The notes under the pieces were generated by a model. That model saw only the letters and a list, made by a program, of their open reading frames with translations, did no database searches and was not told where the DNA came from. From the NCBI RefSeq assembly GCF_006517255.1, contig NZ_CP041185.1:4712001-4776000 (forward strand): DNA of 64,000 nt, written 5' to 3'. Position 1 is the first letter of the stretch; each line of letters starts with the position of its first letter. The position numbers were made by a program, and so were the translations under genes. The DNA comes from Janthinobacterium tructae (lineage in GTDB: Bacteria; Pseudomonadota; Gammaproteobacteria; Burkholderiales; Burkholderiaceae_D). Positions 44,762 to 53,501 of this stretch are shown piece by piece.

Positions 44762-44896
44762 GGAACATCTCCGCAGTGGTTCAGGGGTACTGTTTGCCAA
44801 TTTGCCAGAATGGCCACGGAAGTCAAGCAGTACATGGCTGGTTGCGGATATCAAATGGGCTATAGTGGCGGCGTGCCCCACTCAAAGGAAGACCGC

Positions 44897-45499
44897 TTGA
44901 CTCCCTCGCTCGAGATCGCCGCCAATGTGCTGATGACTGCCTCCATCATCTTGGCTGGACGCAATAATATTCATTCCTGGTGGATCGGCATCGTCGGCTG
45001 CGTGCTGTTTGCCGTGCTGTTTTTCCAGGTCAACCTGTATGCCGATGTGATGCTGCAGCTGTTTTTCATCGTCACCTGCGTCATCGGCTGGCTGCAATGG
45101 CGGCGTGGCGCCGGCGGCAAACCGTTGCCGATCACGCGCACGGGCTGGCGCAGCCTGGCCTGGGTGGTGCCAGCCGGCATCGCCTCGGTGGTCATCTACG
45201 GCATGCTGCTGCACCGGTTTACGAATGCCTACGCGCCTTTCATCGATTCGGCAGTGTTGGTATTTAGCATCATCGCGCAATTCTTGCTGATGAGCCGGCG
45301 CATCGAAACCTGGGCCTTCTGGCTGCTGGTCAACACCGTGGCCGTGCCCCTCTACTACAGCCGCGGCCTGCACCTGACGGCCGTACTGTATGCGGCTTAC
45401 TGGGTCAATGCCCTGATTTCCTGGTACTGGTGGGGCGTGCAGGCACGCCGCGCGGCGCAGGTGCCCGCGGCGCCGTCCGCGGCAGTCGTCGACGCCTGA
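44897..45499 (+). CDS. pnuC: PnuC-family vitamin/nicotinamide riboside transporter
   Basis: The 200-aa membrane protein has about seven helices. The PnuC signature is NNIHSWWIGIVGCVLFAVLFF, with ITRTGWRSLAW later and LYYSRGLHLTAVLYAAYWVNA at the end. The start is a TTG with AAGGAAG five bases upstream; no ATG lies close in frame. The TonB receptor downstream could supply the outer-membrane step. The substrate (nicotinamide riboside or thiamine) is uncertain, and no thiamine riboswitch was recognised. Confidence 0.85.
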   Translation: MTPSLEIAANVLMTASIILAGRNNIHSWWIGIVGCVLFAVLFFQVNLYADVMLQLFFIVTCVIGWLQWRRGAGGKPLPITRTGWRSLAWVVPAGIASVVIYGMLLHRFTNAYAPFIDSAVLVFSIIAQFLLMSRRIETWAFWLLVNTVAVPLYYSRGLHLTAVLYAAYWVNALISWYWWGVQARRAAQVPAAPSAAVVDA

Positions 45500-45828
45500 T
45501 ATTGCCAAACGCCAAGTCCTTAGATTCAAATCGTATATACAATCAATTTTTAATTCGTTCACGCCATAAAGACACCGGGATATAGTGGCCTTTCCCCGCT
45601 TACCGGTGTCTTTTATGTTGCGCTTTAGTCTTTCTGCCTGTTTTTATGCCGCCCCGCACCAGCTGACCATGCAATGCATGGCGCAGTCGATGCCGGTGCG
45701 TGCCCGTCCACGCATCCCGTAATTCCTTCCTGCCCCCGTCGTCGTTTTGCCCGCAGGCCCATCCGGTCCGCGTGCCCCTGCTCGGCCTTTTTTATCTGAA
45801 AAAGGCTCAATCCCAATAAGAGGAAACC
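45500..45828. other. Gap between pnuC and the TonB receptor with a long hairpin
   Basis: AAAGACACCGG (45568-45578) pairs exactly with CCGGTGTCTTT (45603-45613) across a 24-nt loop and is followed by TTTT, a plausible pnuC terminator. A 35-codon ORF beginning at 45615 has no clear Shine-Dalgarno and is not called. The rest probably holds the receptor promoter. Confidence 0.55.
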
Positions 45829-48396
45829 ATGTTCAAACCACTCGCCATCAGTCTTGCCATCGCCGCCGCCTTCCCCGCTTTCCCCATCCTTGCCCACGCC
45901 GAAGAGAACATGCTGCGGGTCAACGTCACCGGATCGAATATCCGCGTCAGCGAAAAGGAGGGCGCCAGCGCGGTGCAGGTCATCACCGCCAAGGAGTTGA
46001 AAGCCAGCGGCAAGACCAGCGTCTCGGACGTGCTGCGCGCCATCTCAGCCAACAGCGGCAACAGCTACAACGAACAATATACGGGCAGTTTCTCGGCCGG
46101 CACCTCGGGCCTGTCGCTGCGCGGCATCGGCCAGAAAAATACCCTGATCCTCGTCAATGGCAAGCGCGTGGCCAGCTATGCGACGGCGCAAAACCTGCAG
46201 GAAACCTTTGTTGACCTGAACAGCCTGCCGATGGCGGCCGTACAGCGCATCGAGGTGCTCAAGGATGGCGCCTCGTCCGTCTACGGCTCCGACGCCGTGG
46301 CTGGCGTGGTCAACATCATCCTGTACAAGGAATTCACGGGCACGGACATCACGGCGCAGTGGGGCGGCTCGACCGAAGGCACGGGCCAGCATGAAAAGAG
46401 CGCGGCGCTGCAGACGGGCTTTGGCAAGCTCGAGGAAGACGGCTACAGCCTGGTCTTCTCGGTCGACGCGCAGCAGCGCGACAAGCTGCAGCAAAGCGAC
46501 GTGGCGTGGATGCGCGATGCGGATTTCCGCAAGCAGCAGCGGGGCAGCCTCGGCTGGGCCATCACCAATTACGCGGGCACGGACCCGACCCGGACCTTGG
46601 GCGGCGTGCGCGGGCCACTGCAACTGGTCAATTATGGCGACATCACGCCGGGCAAGACGGGCCAAGTGCTGGCGTATAACCCGTCGCCGTATAAAACCCT
46701 GATTCCCGGCATCGAGCGCGTGCATACGGCCGCGCGTGCCACTTTCAAACTGAATGCGGATACGGAAGCGTATGTCGACTTGCTGCACAGCTATTCGCGC
46801 GCCGACCAGACCTTCAGCGCGCCGCTCACCGTCAACAATGCCACGCGCGTGTGGAACAACGCGACGCAAGCGCTCGACACCATTCCTGTCGTGCTGCCTG
46901 TCGGCCACCCGAACAATCCGGGTACCACGCCGCTGCCGTTCACGGCTACTCTGTTCGACCTGGGGCCGCGCCTGAAGCAGGACAAGGTCACCTTCTACCG
47001 CGCGCTGGCCGGCGCCAAGGGCACCCTGGCAGGCTGGGACTGGGATGCGGCCGTGGGCCATTCGAGCAGCAAGCTGGAAGAAACGGTGCAAAACTTCGTC
47101 AACCGCTATGAATTCCAGGAGGTGCTGGCCGACGGCAGTTATAACTTCTTTGACCAGTCGCAAAACAGCGAAGCGGTGCGCAACCGCCTGCGCCTGTCGA
47201 CCCTGCGTCCGGCCGAGTCGACCCTCGACACCGTCGATTTCTCGGCCGCGAAAGACCTGTGGCAGTTGCCGGCCGGTCCGCTGGGCTTTGCCGCCGGTGC
47301 GCAGTGGCGCCGCGAAAAGATGGATTCGCAAACCTCGACGGCCGTGCTGTCGGGCACGGAGCTGCGCCCGGCGATCAACATCATCAACGGCTCGCGCAGC
47401 GTGTCGGCCCTGTTTGCCGAATTCAACGTACCCGTGGTCAAAGACCTGTCCGTCAACGTGGCCGGCCGCGCCGACCATTACAGCGATTTCGGCAATGCGT
47501 TTTCGCCGAAAGCCAGCGCCCGCTACCAGGCGGCGCCGTGGCTGCTGGTGCGCGGCACCGTGTCGCGCGGCTTCCGCGCGCCGTCGCTGCCGGAAATCAC
47601 GCAGAGCACGGCCGTCAGCTATGTCAGCGTGCTCGACCCGCGCGACCCGATCACGCCGACGCAGACGCGCGGCGTGACGGCCATTACCATCGCCAATACG
47701 GCGCTGCGTCCGGAACGGTCGAATAACCTGAACCTGGGCGTGGTGGTCTCGCCGACCAGCAGCTCGAGCATCGGCCTCGATTACTACCGCATCAAGCAAG
47801 ATGGCGTGATCGGCACGGAAAGCGCCACCACCACCCTCGCCAATGAAGCGTCGGCGCCGCAGAAGATCACGCGCGACGCCGATGGCCGCATCACGACCCT
47901 GTACCGCCAGTACCGTAACCAGGGACAGCGTGAAGTGTCTGGCATCGACCTCGACCTGCGCCAGCGCTTCGTCGACCAGGAATGGGGCAAGCTGACCCTG
48001 GCCGGCCAGCTGAGCCGCGTGCTGCGCTTTGCCGAGCCGCTGTCCGATGGCGCACCGCTGACGAACGGCGCCGGCACCAATTATTTCGGCTCCATCCCGA
48101 AATGGCGCGGCGTCACCTCGGCCACCTGGGAGCAGGGCAAGTGGTCATCCACGCTGACCTGGAACTACGTGGGCAGCTATGCGCAAAACACGCATCTCGA
48201 TGAAGCGGTGGCCGCCTTCAGCACCTTCGACGTGAGCAGCAGCTGGCAGGTGACAGCCAAGGCGAACGTCACCTTCATCGTGCAAAACCTGGCTAACAAA
48301 CGCGCGCCGTGGGATTACTCGGCCTCGGGCTTCGACTATACACAGGCCGACCCGCGTGGACGCTTCGCCTCGCTCAAGCTGAACTACAAGTTCTGA
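45829..48396 (+). CDS. TonB-dependent outer-membrane receptor
   Basis: The 855-aa protein has a signal peptide ending ILAHA. The plug domain has VTGSNIRVSEKEGASAVQVI, LSLRGIGQKNTLILVNGKR and IEVLKDGASSVYGSDAVAGVVNI. The beta-barrel ends with the terminal Phe (LKLNYKF). VTGSNI plus this plug type is common in receptors for sugars, peptides or vitamins. The neighbouring pnuC hints at a vitamin, but this is inference. AGAGGAAACC precedes the start. Confidence 0.92.
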   Translation: MFKPLAISLAIAAAFPAFPILAHAEENMLRVNVTGSNIRVSEKEGASAVQVITAKELKASGKTSVSDVLRAISANSGNSYNEQYTGSFSAGTSGLSLRGIGQKNTLILVNGKRVASYATAQNLQETFVDLNSLPMAAVQRIEVLKDGASSVYGSDAVAGVVNIILYKEFTGTDITAQWGGSTEGTGQHEKSAALQTGFGKLEEDGYSLVFSVDAQQRDKLQQSDVAWMRDADFRKQQRGSLGWAITNYAGTDPTRTLGGVRGPLQLVNYGDITPGKTGQVLAYNPSPYKTLIPGIERVHTAARATFKLNADTEAYVDLLHSYSRADQTFSAPLTVNNATRVWNNATQALDTIPVVLPVGHPNNPGTTPLPFTATLFDLGPRLKQDKVTFYRALAGAKGTLAGWDWDAAVGHSSSKLEETVQNFVNRYEFQEVLADGSYNFFDQSQNSEAVRNRLRLSTLRPAESTLDTVDFSAAKDLWQLPAGPLGFAAGAQWRREKMDSQTSTAVLSGTELRPAINIINGSRSVSALFAEFNVPVVKDLSVNVAGRADHYSDFGNAFSPKASARYQAAPWLLVRGTVSRGFRAPSLPEITQSTAVSYVSVLDPRDPITPTQTRGVTAITIANTALRPERSNNLNLGVVVSPTSSSSIGLDYYRIKQDGVIGTESATTTLANEASAPQKITRDADGRITTLYRQYRNQGQREVSGIDLDLRQRFVDQEWGKLTLAGQLSRVLRFAEPLSDGAPLTNGAGTNYFGSIPKWRGVTSATWEQGKWSSTLTWNYVGSYAQNTHLDEAVAAFSTFDVSSSWQVTAKANVTFIVQNLANKRAPWDYSASGFDYTQADPRGRFASLKLNYKF

Positions 48397-48405
48397 TCTG
48401 CAGTT

Positions 48406-49212
48406 CTAATGCCCGTTTGACACCTGCCGCTGGCCCGTCTGCTCCTGCAGGCGCTGGCGGTAGGCGCTGGGCGTCATGCCCATGCGCTCGCGGAAGGCGG
48501 TGGCGAAGTTGCCCGCGTTGTGAAAGCCGATCAGCAGGGCGACATCCTGCACGTCGATGTCTGTCTGCTGCAGCAATGCCACGCCGCGGGCGATGCGCGC
48601 TTCGCGGATGAAGGCAAACACCGTCATGCCCGTTTGTTCGCGGAACATCAGGGTCAGCTTTTCGCGGTAGGTGCCCACGCTGCGGGCGATTTCGGACAGG
48701 TTGGGCAGGCTGCCCAGGTTGTCGAGAATGAGCTGTTTGACGGCATTGACGAACACCAGGTCGGGATGCTGCTGGCGCTCGCTGGCCGGGACCGCGATGG
48801 GCAAGGTGCCGTTTCCTTTACGCATCAATCCCAGGTGGATATGAATGCGCGCGGCCAGTTCTTCCGGTGTGAACGGCTTCGAAATGTAGTCGACACCGCC
48901 CACCTGCAAGCCCATGATGCGTTCCTTGGCGGCATCAGCGCCGCTGAGAAAGATGACGGGTATCTGTTCCGTTTCGGGATTGGCCTTGAGCAATCGGCAT
49001 GCCGTGTAGCCATCCATCTCGGGCATGCGCACATCGAGCAGGATCAGGTCGGGTAGCGTGGCCAATGCCAGCTGGTAGCCCTGGTAACCGTTGAACGCGA
49101 TGCTGAAACGGTAGGGCTGCTCGCTGAGCAGCTCCATCAGCATGCGCTGCTCGAACGCGGAATCGTCCACGATCAAGATGTTTTTTTTGACGGTTTCGCT
49201 GGTCAATGGCAT
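48406..49212 (-). CDS. Response regulator with receiver domain and AraC-type DNA-binding domain
   Basis: The 268-aa protein starts at MPLTSETVKKNILIVDDSAF. The receiver has the acidic pair DD near residue 16 and the phosphorylated Asp in DLILLDVRMPEMDG near 60. The C-terminal AraC helix pair is ARGVALLQQTDIDVQDVALLIGFHNAGNFATAFRERMG. No histidine kinase is adjacent, so the partner is elsewhere. It converges on the TonB receptor with 9 bp between stops. Confidence 0.9.
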   Translation of the reverse strand: MPLTSETVKKNILIVDDSAFEQRMLMELLSEQPYRFSIAFNGYQGYQLALATLPDLILLDVRMPEMDGYTACRLLKANPETEQIPVIFLSGADAAKERIMGLQVGGVDYISKPFTPEELAARIHIHLGLMRKGNGTLPIAVPASERQQHPDLVFVNAVKQLILDNLGSLPNLSEIARSVGTYREKLTLMFREQTGMTVFAFIREARIARGVALLQQTDIDVQDVALLIGFHNAGNFATAFRERMGMTPSAYRQRLQEQTGQRQVSNGH

Positions 49213-49553
49213 GGATGACTTAACCAAAAAGCAAGTGTGGCTTATTATGCCTCGCTTTTTCTTTTTTTTCTGCTTTTCTCGTATTTCAAAAGAGGTTTCT
49301 CCGCTAGAAGAAGCGGCGATTTCCCAGATCGCTAATAATCCACCCATGCATTGACTTAAAGCAATGTCGATTATTAAAAAATCTGTTTTGTAAATGCGGC
49401 AAAAAACCGACGCCCTCAGGTTCCTGGCTCTCGGCGCTGATATTTTGTTGTCCTGGTTTGCGTGCCCCAGAAAACGCCGGCAATACCGTGACTATCCTCG
49501 ACGTCCTTCATATTGACGGGCTCATTAATGATGTTCGATCATCAGGAGGTATC
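49213..49553. other. AT-rich gap upstream of the receiver-AraC gene and of the disrupted small gene
   Basis: No gene was found. Base composition is well below the window average (runs such as 49257-49275, T-rich, and 49370-49400, A-rich), consistent with divergent promoters. TCAGGAGGTATC at its right end is the ribosome-binding site of the next gene. Confidence 0.5.
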
Positions 49554-50010
49554 ATGTTGCGAGTTATTTCCCCCCACCTTATCGTTGCCGCCAGCACGGC
49601 ACTGCTGCCGCGTGGCGCCGACGCTGCCGTGTATCTGAACGGCAGCGCCAGTATCACCTTTGACCAAAGCCAGGGTGTCCGGGCTACTGCCGTGAACGTC
49701 AATACGCGCGTGAGCGTGGCCTGCACCACGCGCTACCTGAGCGGCACCGGCGCCCGATACCTGCAAGTCGGGCATCACGGCCACCGTTGACTGTCAAGCC
49801 AGGCGCTGCGTGAAGGCCAGTTCTGCTTCCCTGTCGCTCAACCTCCGCCTTGTCCGTGCCGAGGCGGGCCTCGTCGCGCAGGAAAACACCTGTCGCGTGT
49901 TCATCGATGAGGTCAGCCGTGACGATGAGCCGGGGCGCATGATGAATATCGGATCAGCAGCAGGCGTGGCTGACTTTGCATTTGATCGTACTGATGTTTT
50001 CGTGTTGTAA
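49554..50010 (+). pseudogene. Frameshifted small secreted protein gene
   Basis: A strong AGGAGG leads into MLRVISPHLIVAAS..., a signal-peptide-like start that runs in one frame to a stop at 49788-49790. A second frame opens exactly at 49741 (after a stop at 49738) and continues with TCKSGITATVDCQARRCVK to 50010 (DRTDVFVL). Both parts are cysteine-containing, beta-rich and share style, so one base was probably lost or gained at 49741-49790. The joined product would be about 150 aa. The family was not recognised. Confidence 0.45.
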
Positions 50011-50057
50011 CTGAGATTTTTTCGATTGTTGTGTTGAATCAATGTGAGGAGATGGTC

Positions 50058-50615
50058 ATGAAACATACCAACTTTAATAATTTGCCTTGCCCGATTGCCC
50101 GCAGCCTGGGCAAGGTGGGCGAATGGTGGAGCATCCTCATCCTGCGCGAAGCGTTTTATGGCAAGACGCGCTTCGACGAATTTGAAAAAAGCCTCAAGAT
50201 CGCCCCCACCATCCTGACGCGCCGCCTGGCGGACCTGGTGGAGGGTGGCTTGATGACGCGCCGCTTGTATTGCGCCAAGCCGCCGCGCTACGACTATGTG
50301 CTGAGCAAGTCCGGGCGCGCCTTCAAGCCCGTCTTGCTGGCCTTTATCGCCTGGGGCAATGAAAATTTCGCACCGGAAGGCGCCAGCCTCGTCATCGCCA
50401 GCCGTGACACGGGCCTGGCTGCCGATCCCGTGCTGGTCGATGCCATGACGGGCTTGCCCATCAATGATGAGTACTACGCGTTCGCGCCGGGACCGGCCGC
50501 CAGCGACAGCATGCGCAGCATCATCCTCGATGCGGAAAAAAGCAGCGGCATCGCACCCAAACCGAAGCCAGCACCAACCAACCGGGGCTGGGTGGCGGAA
50601 GGGCATCTGGCCTGA
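50058..50615 (+). CDS. HxlR family transcriptional regulator
   Basis: The 185-aa protein has the HxlR winged helix CPIARSLGKVGEWWSILILREAF, then FEKSLKIAPTILTRRLADLVEGGLM and RYDYVLSKSGRAF. The C-terminal 70 residues are an extra domain. The start at MKHTNFNNLP has GAGGAG six bases upstream. HxlR proteins usually respond to quinones or aldehydes. No obvious divergent target is present. Confidence 0.88.
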   Translation: MKHTNFNNLPCPIARSLGKVGEWWSILILREAFYGKTRFDEFEKSLKIAPTILTRRLADLVEGGLMTRRLYCAKPPRYDYVLSKSGRAFKPVLLAFIAWGNENFAPEGASLVIASRDTGLAADPVLVDAMTGLPINDEYYAFAPGPAASDSMRSIILDAEKSSGIAPKPKPAPTNRGWVAEGHLA

Positions 50616-50770
50616 GGCGCGACGGCAGGCGAGCAGCAAGTTTGGCGCACAGCAAAGCGGGCACGGCGGTATGGCGTTACCGTCGCAGTATGCAACACCA
50701 GTGCGGCGCAGGCCCGCTTACGCGGACTGGGCGCCCTCCCTGATCCGCTGTCCGCTGAAGGAGATCTGCA

Positions 50771-51244
50771 ATGAGCATATTGCAACTACAAGTACGCCGC
50801 GCCGCCACCGTGCTGGCGCTGGCCGCCTTGCTGGGTGCCTGTTCCCATGGTCCGCATCATCCGGGCGGCCATGATGTCACCTTGACTGGCGCGCAGGAAG
50901 TGCCGGCCAATACCAGCACGGCCAGCGGCAGCAGCAGCATCCGCGTCGCCCACGACCGCAGTGTCAGCGGCGGCGTGCGCTACACGGGCATGCTGGCTAC
51001 CGTCGCGCATATCCATGAAGCGCCGGTGGGCGCCAACGGCCCCGTCATCGTGCCGCTGGTGAAAACCGCCAACGGCCCCGTCATCGTGCCGCTGGTGAAA
51101 ACCGCCGATGGCATGTTTGCCGTACCGGCCGGCACCCTGCTCACGCCGTCCCAGCATGCGAGCTACCAGGCCGGCAACTTGTACGTGAACGTGCACAGCG
51201 CAGCCTACCCGGCCGGCGAGATCCGCGCCCAGCTCAAGCCCTAG
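50771..51244 (+). CDS. CHRD-domain lipoprotein with an internal 12-residue duplication
   Basis: The 157-aa protein has a lipoprotein signal (LALAALLGACSH, lipobox Cys). The CHRD domain follows: VTLTGAQEVPANTSTASGSSSI, HIHEAPVGANGPVIVPL and YVNVHSAAYPAGEIRAQL. The 12-residue unit ANGPVIVPLVKT occurs twice in a row, lengthening the loop after the HIHEA motif. CHRD proteins are envelope-associated and of unknown biochemistry. AAGGAGATCTGC precedes the ATG. Confidence 0.88.
   Translation: MSILQLQVRRAATVLALAALLGACSHGPHHPGGHDVTLTGAQEVPANTSTASGSSSIRVAHDRSVSGGVRYTGMLATVAHIHEAPVGANGPVIVPLVKTANGPVIVPLVKTADGMFAVPAGTLLTPSQHASYQAGNLYVNVHSAAYPAGEIRAQLKP
51032..51103 (+). repeat. Perfect in-frame 36-bp tandem duplication inside the CHRD gene
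   Basis: Two identical 36-base units lie head to tail (51032-51067 and 51068-51103), each starting GCCAACGGCCCC and encoding ANGPVIVPLVKT. Exact identity, including wobble positions, implies a recent event or ongoing slippage. A third, partial start (GCCGATGGC) follows. Confidence 0.9.
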
Positions 51245-51273
51245 CTGCCGGCGTTATCCCCGAAACCTCCTTG

Positions 51274-51296
51274 GGCCGCGCGAGCGGCCTTTTTTT
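51274..51296 (+). terminator. Rho-independent terminator after the CHRD gene
   Basis: GGCCGC-GCGA-GCGGCC is followed by seven T, 29 bp after the stop codon. Confidence 0.8.
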
Positions 51297-51338
51297 GCGC
51301 CAGGGGATGCTGCACGAGGCACGCTACAATGGCGCTCC

Positions 51339-52292
51339 ATGCTGACCATCCTCGCCATCACCTTTCCGTTCTTCGCCCTGGTGCTGTGCGGCTACCTGGC
51401 CGTGCGGCGCACGCTGCTGCCGCTGGCCGCCATCGGCGGCTTGAACAGTTTTGTCCTGTACTTCGCGCTGCCCTGCATGCTGTACCGCTTCGGCGCCGCC
51501 ACGCCCATCACCCAACTGCTCGACGCCAGCGTGTTCGGCGTCTACCTGCTATGCGCGCTGATCATGGTGGGCGTCACCACGGCCATGACGCTCAGCCACC
51601 GCATCGACTGGAATAACGCCGCCTTCGGTGCGCTGGTGGCGGCCTTCCCGAACACTGGCTTCATGGGCGTGCCCCTGCTATTGACCTTGCTCGGGCCGCG
51701 TTCCTCGGGCCCCGTCATCGTCACCATCGTCGTCGACTTGCTCATTACCAGCTCGCTGTGCATCGCCCTGTCGCGCATCGGCAGCGGCGGCGCGCACGGC
51801 AGCCGCACGGCCGTCGTCAACGCCATGAAGGGCATGGTAGGCAATCCCATGCCATGGGCGATCGTGCTCGGTGCCTTGACGTCGTGGCAGGCACTGGCCT
51901 TGCCCAAGCCTTTGACGCAGACGGTGGGCCTGCTGGCCGATGCCGCCTCTCCTGTCGCCCTGTTTACCATCGGCGCCGTGCTGGCCCGTTCGCAGATGAG
52001 CACCAGCGACCCGGCGCCGCTGGGGGAATATGTACCGGTGGCGCTGAAAAAACTGCTGCTGCATCCGCTGCTGGTATGGGGCATCGGCCACGCGGCCATC
52101 GCGCTGGGCGCGCCGCTCGAGCCGTTCGCGCTGACCTGCATGGTGCTGGTGGCTTGCCTGCCCAGCGCCAGCAACGTGTCGCTGCTGTCCGAGCGTTTTG
52201 GGGCTAACACGGCGCGCATCGCCCGCATCATTCTGGTCTCGACGGCGCTGTCGTTTTTGACGTTTTCGGCGGCCGTCAGCTGGCTGGCTTGA
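51339..52292 (+). CDS. AEC family (auxin efflux carrier-like) transporter
   Basis: The 317-aa protein has about ten transmembrane helices in two repeats: FFALVLCGYLAVRRTLLP, LNSFVLYFALPCMLYRFG, then FPNTGFMGVPLLLTLLG and CLPSASNVSLLSERFG. AEC proteins export or exchange organic anions such as malate or malonate. The substrate is not inferable here. Its 3' end overlaps the convergent paiB-like gene by 17 bp. Confidence 0.9.
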   Translation: MLTILAITFPFFALVLCGYLAVRRTLLPLAAIGGLNSFVLYFALPCMLYRFGAATPITQLLDASVFGVYLLCALIMVGVTTAMTLSHRIDWNNAAFGALVAAFPNTGFMGVPLLLTLLGPRSSGPVIVTIVVDLLITSSLCIALSRIGSGGAHGSRTAVVNAMKGMVGNPMPWAIVLGALTSWQALALPKPLTQTVGLLADAASPVALFTIGAVLARSQMSTSDPAPLGEYVPVALKKLLLHPLLVWGIGHAAIALGAPLEPFALTCMVLVACLPSASNVSLLSERFGANTARIARIILVSTALSFLTFSAAVSWLA

Positions 52293-52929
52293 CGTTCGCG
52301 GCGATCAGCGCACCCAGCGCCTGCGCCGCGCCGGCTTGATGCTCCAGCGCCAGGCCGTGGGCCATGCTGGCCTGGTCTTGCATGCTGCGGTTCTGCCCCA
52401 GCTTCCATTTTCCCGTGATGCGCGTGAGGGGAATTTCGATGCCGACGATGGCTTTTAACAGCTTGTCGATATAGTCGGCCGGCGCATCGCTCACCCGCCA
52501 CGGCGTAGCTTGATCTGCCTCATGGCGCGCCGTCAGCCGCTCCACCAATCCCAGCAGCCATGCCGCGTCGTCGATGGCGCGCAGGGGGCCGTGCGCGTGC
52601 ACCACCGCATAGTTGAAAGTGGGGACTTCCTTGCCGCTGCGCTGCTTTTCCAGATACCAGGCGGGCGTGATGTAGGCGTGCGGCCCCTGAAAGATCACCA
52701 TGCATTCATCTTCTTCGCCCGCCGCGCGCCACAGCGGATTGGCGCGTGCCACGTGGGCGCGCAGGATGCCGAATGGGGCGTCAAGCGTGGGTGCGGCGAT
52801 CTCGAACGGCAGATGGTCGGCGCACAGGCCATCGGCGCCGTGGCGCACCAGCGCGCCCAGCGGATGCGCGTCGATCAGGCCATGCAGCACGTCGAGGCGT
52901 TCTTCGCGGAAGCTGGCGGGCGTGTACAT
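52276..52929 (-). CDS. PaiB-type FMN-binding negative transcriptional regulator
   Basis: The 217-aa protein starts MYTPASFREERLDVLHGLIDAHPLGALV. The FMN-binding split-barrel features include DHLPFEI, LRAHVARANPLW, VIFQGPHAYITPAWYLEK and VPTFNYAVVHAHG. The start overlaps the OsmC stop by one base (TAATG), so it is translationally coupled. PaiB genes often accompany MocR regulators, as here; this one is probably a flavin-dependent enzyme or regulator under MocR control. Confidence 0.9.
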   Translation of the reverse strand: MYTPASFREERLDVLHGLIDAHPLGALVRHGADGLCADHLPFEIAAPTLDAPFGILRAHVARANPLWRAAGEEDECMVIFQGPHAYITPAWYLEKQRSGKEVPTFNYAVVHAHGPLRAIDDAAWLLGLVERLTARHEADQATPWRVSDAPADYIDKLLKAIVGIEIPLTRITGKWKLGQNRSMQDQASMAHGLALEHQAGAAQALGALIAANVKPAS

Positions 52930-53390
52930 TAGGCGACGCCTTCCACGACCACGTCGGCCGTCAGCGAATTGGCGATGTAGCAGCGCTCGTGTGCGTCGTG
53001 GTGCAGGGTGGCCAGCACCTCGGGCGAGGGCGGTGTTCCCGCGAAGGCGATGCGCGGGCGCAGCACGATGCGCGTCATGGCCAGGCGGCCCGCGGCATTT
53101 TTTCCCAGCTCGCCGACGGCGTCGTCGCGGTAGTCGTCGATGACGTAGCCGCGCTGCGCTGCCAGCGACAGGAAGAACAGCATGTGGCAGCTCGACGTGG
53201 CCGCCACCAGCGCTTCTTCCGGGTCGATATTTGCTGCCACCGACATGGGCAGCGGCACGGACAAGGGCGACGACGAGGCGGGTACCGTCAAGCCGCCGTC
53301 GAACTGCCATGCATGGCCACGGCTATAGCGCTGGCCGGCGAAATCCTGGCCGTCGCGCTGCCAGGCCACGGTGGCGAAAAACTGATGCAT
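52929..53390 (-). CDS. OsmC family peroxiredoxin-like protein
   Basis: The 153-aa protein has the reactive cysteine in AATSSCHMLFFLSLAA near residue 63 and the matching second motif ATLHHDAHERCYIANSL near 125. OsmC/Ohr proteins reduce organic hydroperoxides with thiols. It is the first gene of a two-gene unit with the paiB-like gene, divergent from the mocR gene. Confidence 0.88.
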   Translation of the reverse strand: MHQFFATVAWQRDGQDFAGQRYSRGHAWQFDGGLTVPASSSPLSVPLPMSVAANIDPEEALVAATSSCHMLFFLSLAAQRGYVIDDYRDDAVGELGKNAAGRLAMTRIVLRPRIAFAGTPPSPEVLATLHHDAHERCYIANSLTADVVVEGVA

Positions 53391-53501
53391 GGGTGCTCCA
53401 CGGGAGTAAGAGGGGATGCGTCATCTTAGCGCCAGTCTTGGCTATTTAAAACAGCCAATAAGTGCTATCTTGAGGCTACCAATTCAAGAGCCTTCCCCGC
53501 C

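Noticed and set aside
45615..45722. 35-codon ORF before the TonB receptor gene
   Set aside because: It begins inside the hairpin tail, lacks a Shine-Dalgarno and has no sensible composition.
45500..45828. Thiamine or cobalamin riboswitch upstream of the TonB receptor
   Set aside because: Expected because of pnuC, but none of the conserved core sequences of either class were seen.
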